Below, piece by piece: positions 63,923-64,000 of a stretch of DNA of 64,000 bases; the stretch's first letter is position 1; each line of letters begins with the position of its first letter. Source of the stretch: JANJTB01 sp032027125 (GTDB lineage: Bacteria; Bacteroidota; Ignavibacteria; Kapaibacteriales; UBA2268); NCBI GenBank assembly GCA_032027125.1, contig JAVSMQ010000001.1, forward strand, positions 2,907,900 through 2,971,899, read 5' to 3'. The notes below the pieces were generated by a model, which saw only the letters and a program-made list of their open reading frames with translations, searched no databases and had not been told where the DNA came from. The position numbers were made by a program, and so were the translations under genes.

Positions 63923-64000
63923 CAATACTAATAAAAATAAAATAGAAACGTTTAATTAAAAAGAAATATTTGAGCAGTTTAAAAAGGATGTTTTCTGGGG
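63923..64000. other. Window end, no gene recognised
   Basis: The 78 bases do not continue the ORF6N protein in any frame. A junction near 63905 (CGTAACTACTCAGCC) may mark an insertion boundary, but too little sequence remains to tell. Confidence 0.4.

Overview
The window is AT-rich DNA from a member of the Bacteroidota/Chlorobiota/Kapabacteria group. Several exported proteins end in a type IX secretion (T9SS) type A sorting domain with the YPNPA or FPNPF start, promoters look like TAnnTTTG, and the Mrp ATPase lacks the Cys-x-x-Cys of proteobacterial homologues, as expected for this lineage. The stretch reads as a housekeeping edge (mrp, a NifU-like scaffold, tRNA-Val) followed by about 50 kb of metal and redox genes, and ends in a partly destroyed restriction locus.

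Layout. 1-3000: a truncated Asp-box protein, mrp, the NifU-domain protein and tRNA-Val(UAC). 4150-10400: an apparent redox operon preceded by a perfect FNR-type box. It encodes a monohaem cytochrome fused to an outer-membrane barrel, a FixH/YtkA-like lipoprotein, a type-1-copper plastocyanin-like protein, a CuA cupredoxin, a NosR/NapH-like membrane polyferredoxin and a CuA-cytochrome c fusion. No COX1, NorB or NosZ catalytic subunit is visible, so this is the best candidate for an undescribed system. 10400-13060: two T9SS cargo genes bracketed by the intact end of the CuA-cytochrome gene and a decayed second copy of it. 13100-16530 (minus): DsrE-like protein, sulfide:quinone-oxidoreductase-like flavoprotein, NicO-like membrane protein, a small metal-binding lipoprotein and a monohaem cytochrome.

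16560-27480 (minus): DUF2279 protein, two PII-NG-like P-II proteins, a CadA/ZntA-type P-ATPase and a CzcCBA-like efflux pump. Broken tails of the P-II gene and of the NicO-like gene are scattered between the intact genes. 28500-30700 holds a 21-bp minisatellite, an Fn3-like protein and palindromic repeats. 30560-42650 is a copper region: a Met-rich lipoprotein, a 45-residue membrane protein, a Cys-rich four-helix (Csp-like) copper store, three copies of a derived heavy-metal-binding lipoprotein and a CusA-TolC-CusB pump whose CusA keeps all three Cu(I)/Ag(I) methionines. 42770-54690 adds a DUF2318 protein, an outer-membrane barrel fused to an HMA domain, a multicopper oxidase and a third RND pump.

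Together these genes suggest capture, oxidation, storage and efflux of copper, with separate divalent-cation efflux. No classical metal-responsive regulator (MerR, ArsR, CopY or two-component) was recognised. Bases 54950-61397 are mostly N and cannot be read. After them come an IS1380-family transposase, the 3' end of hsdM and an ORF6N gene, consistent with a type I restriction locus interrupted by an insertion sequence.
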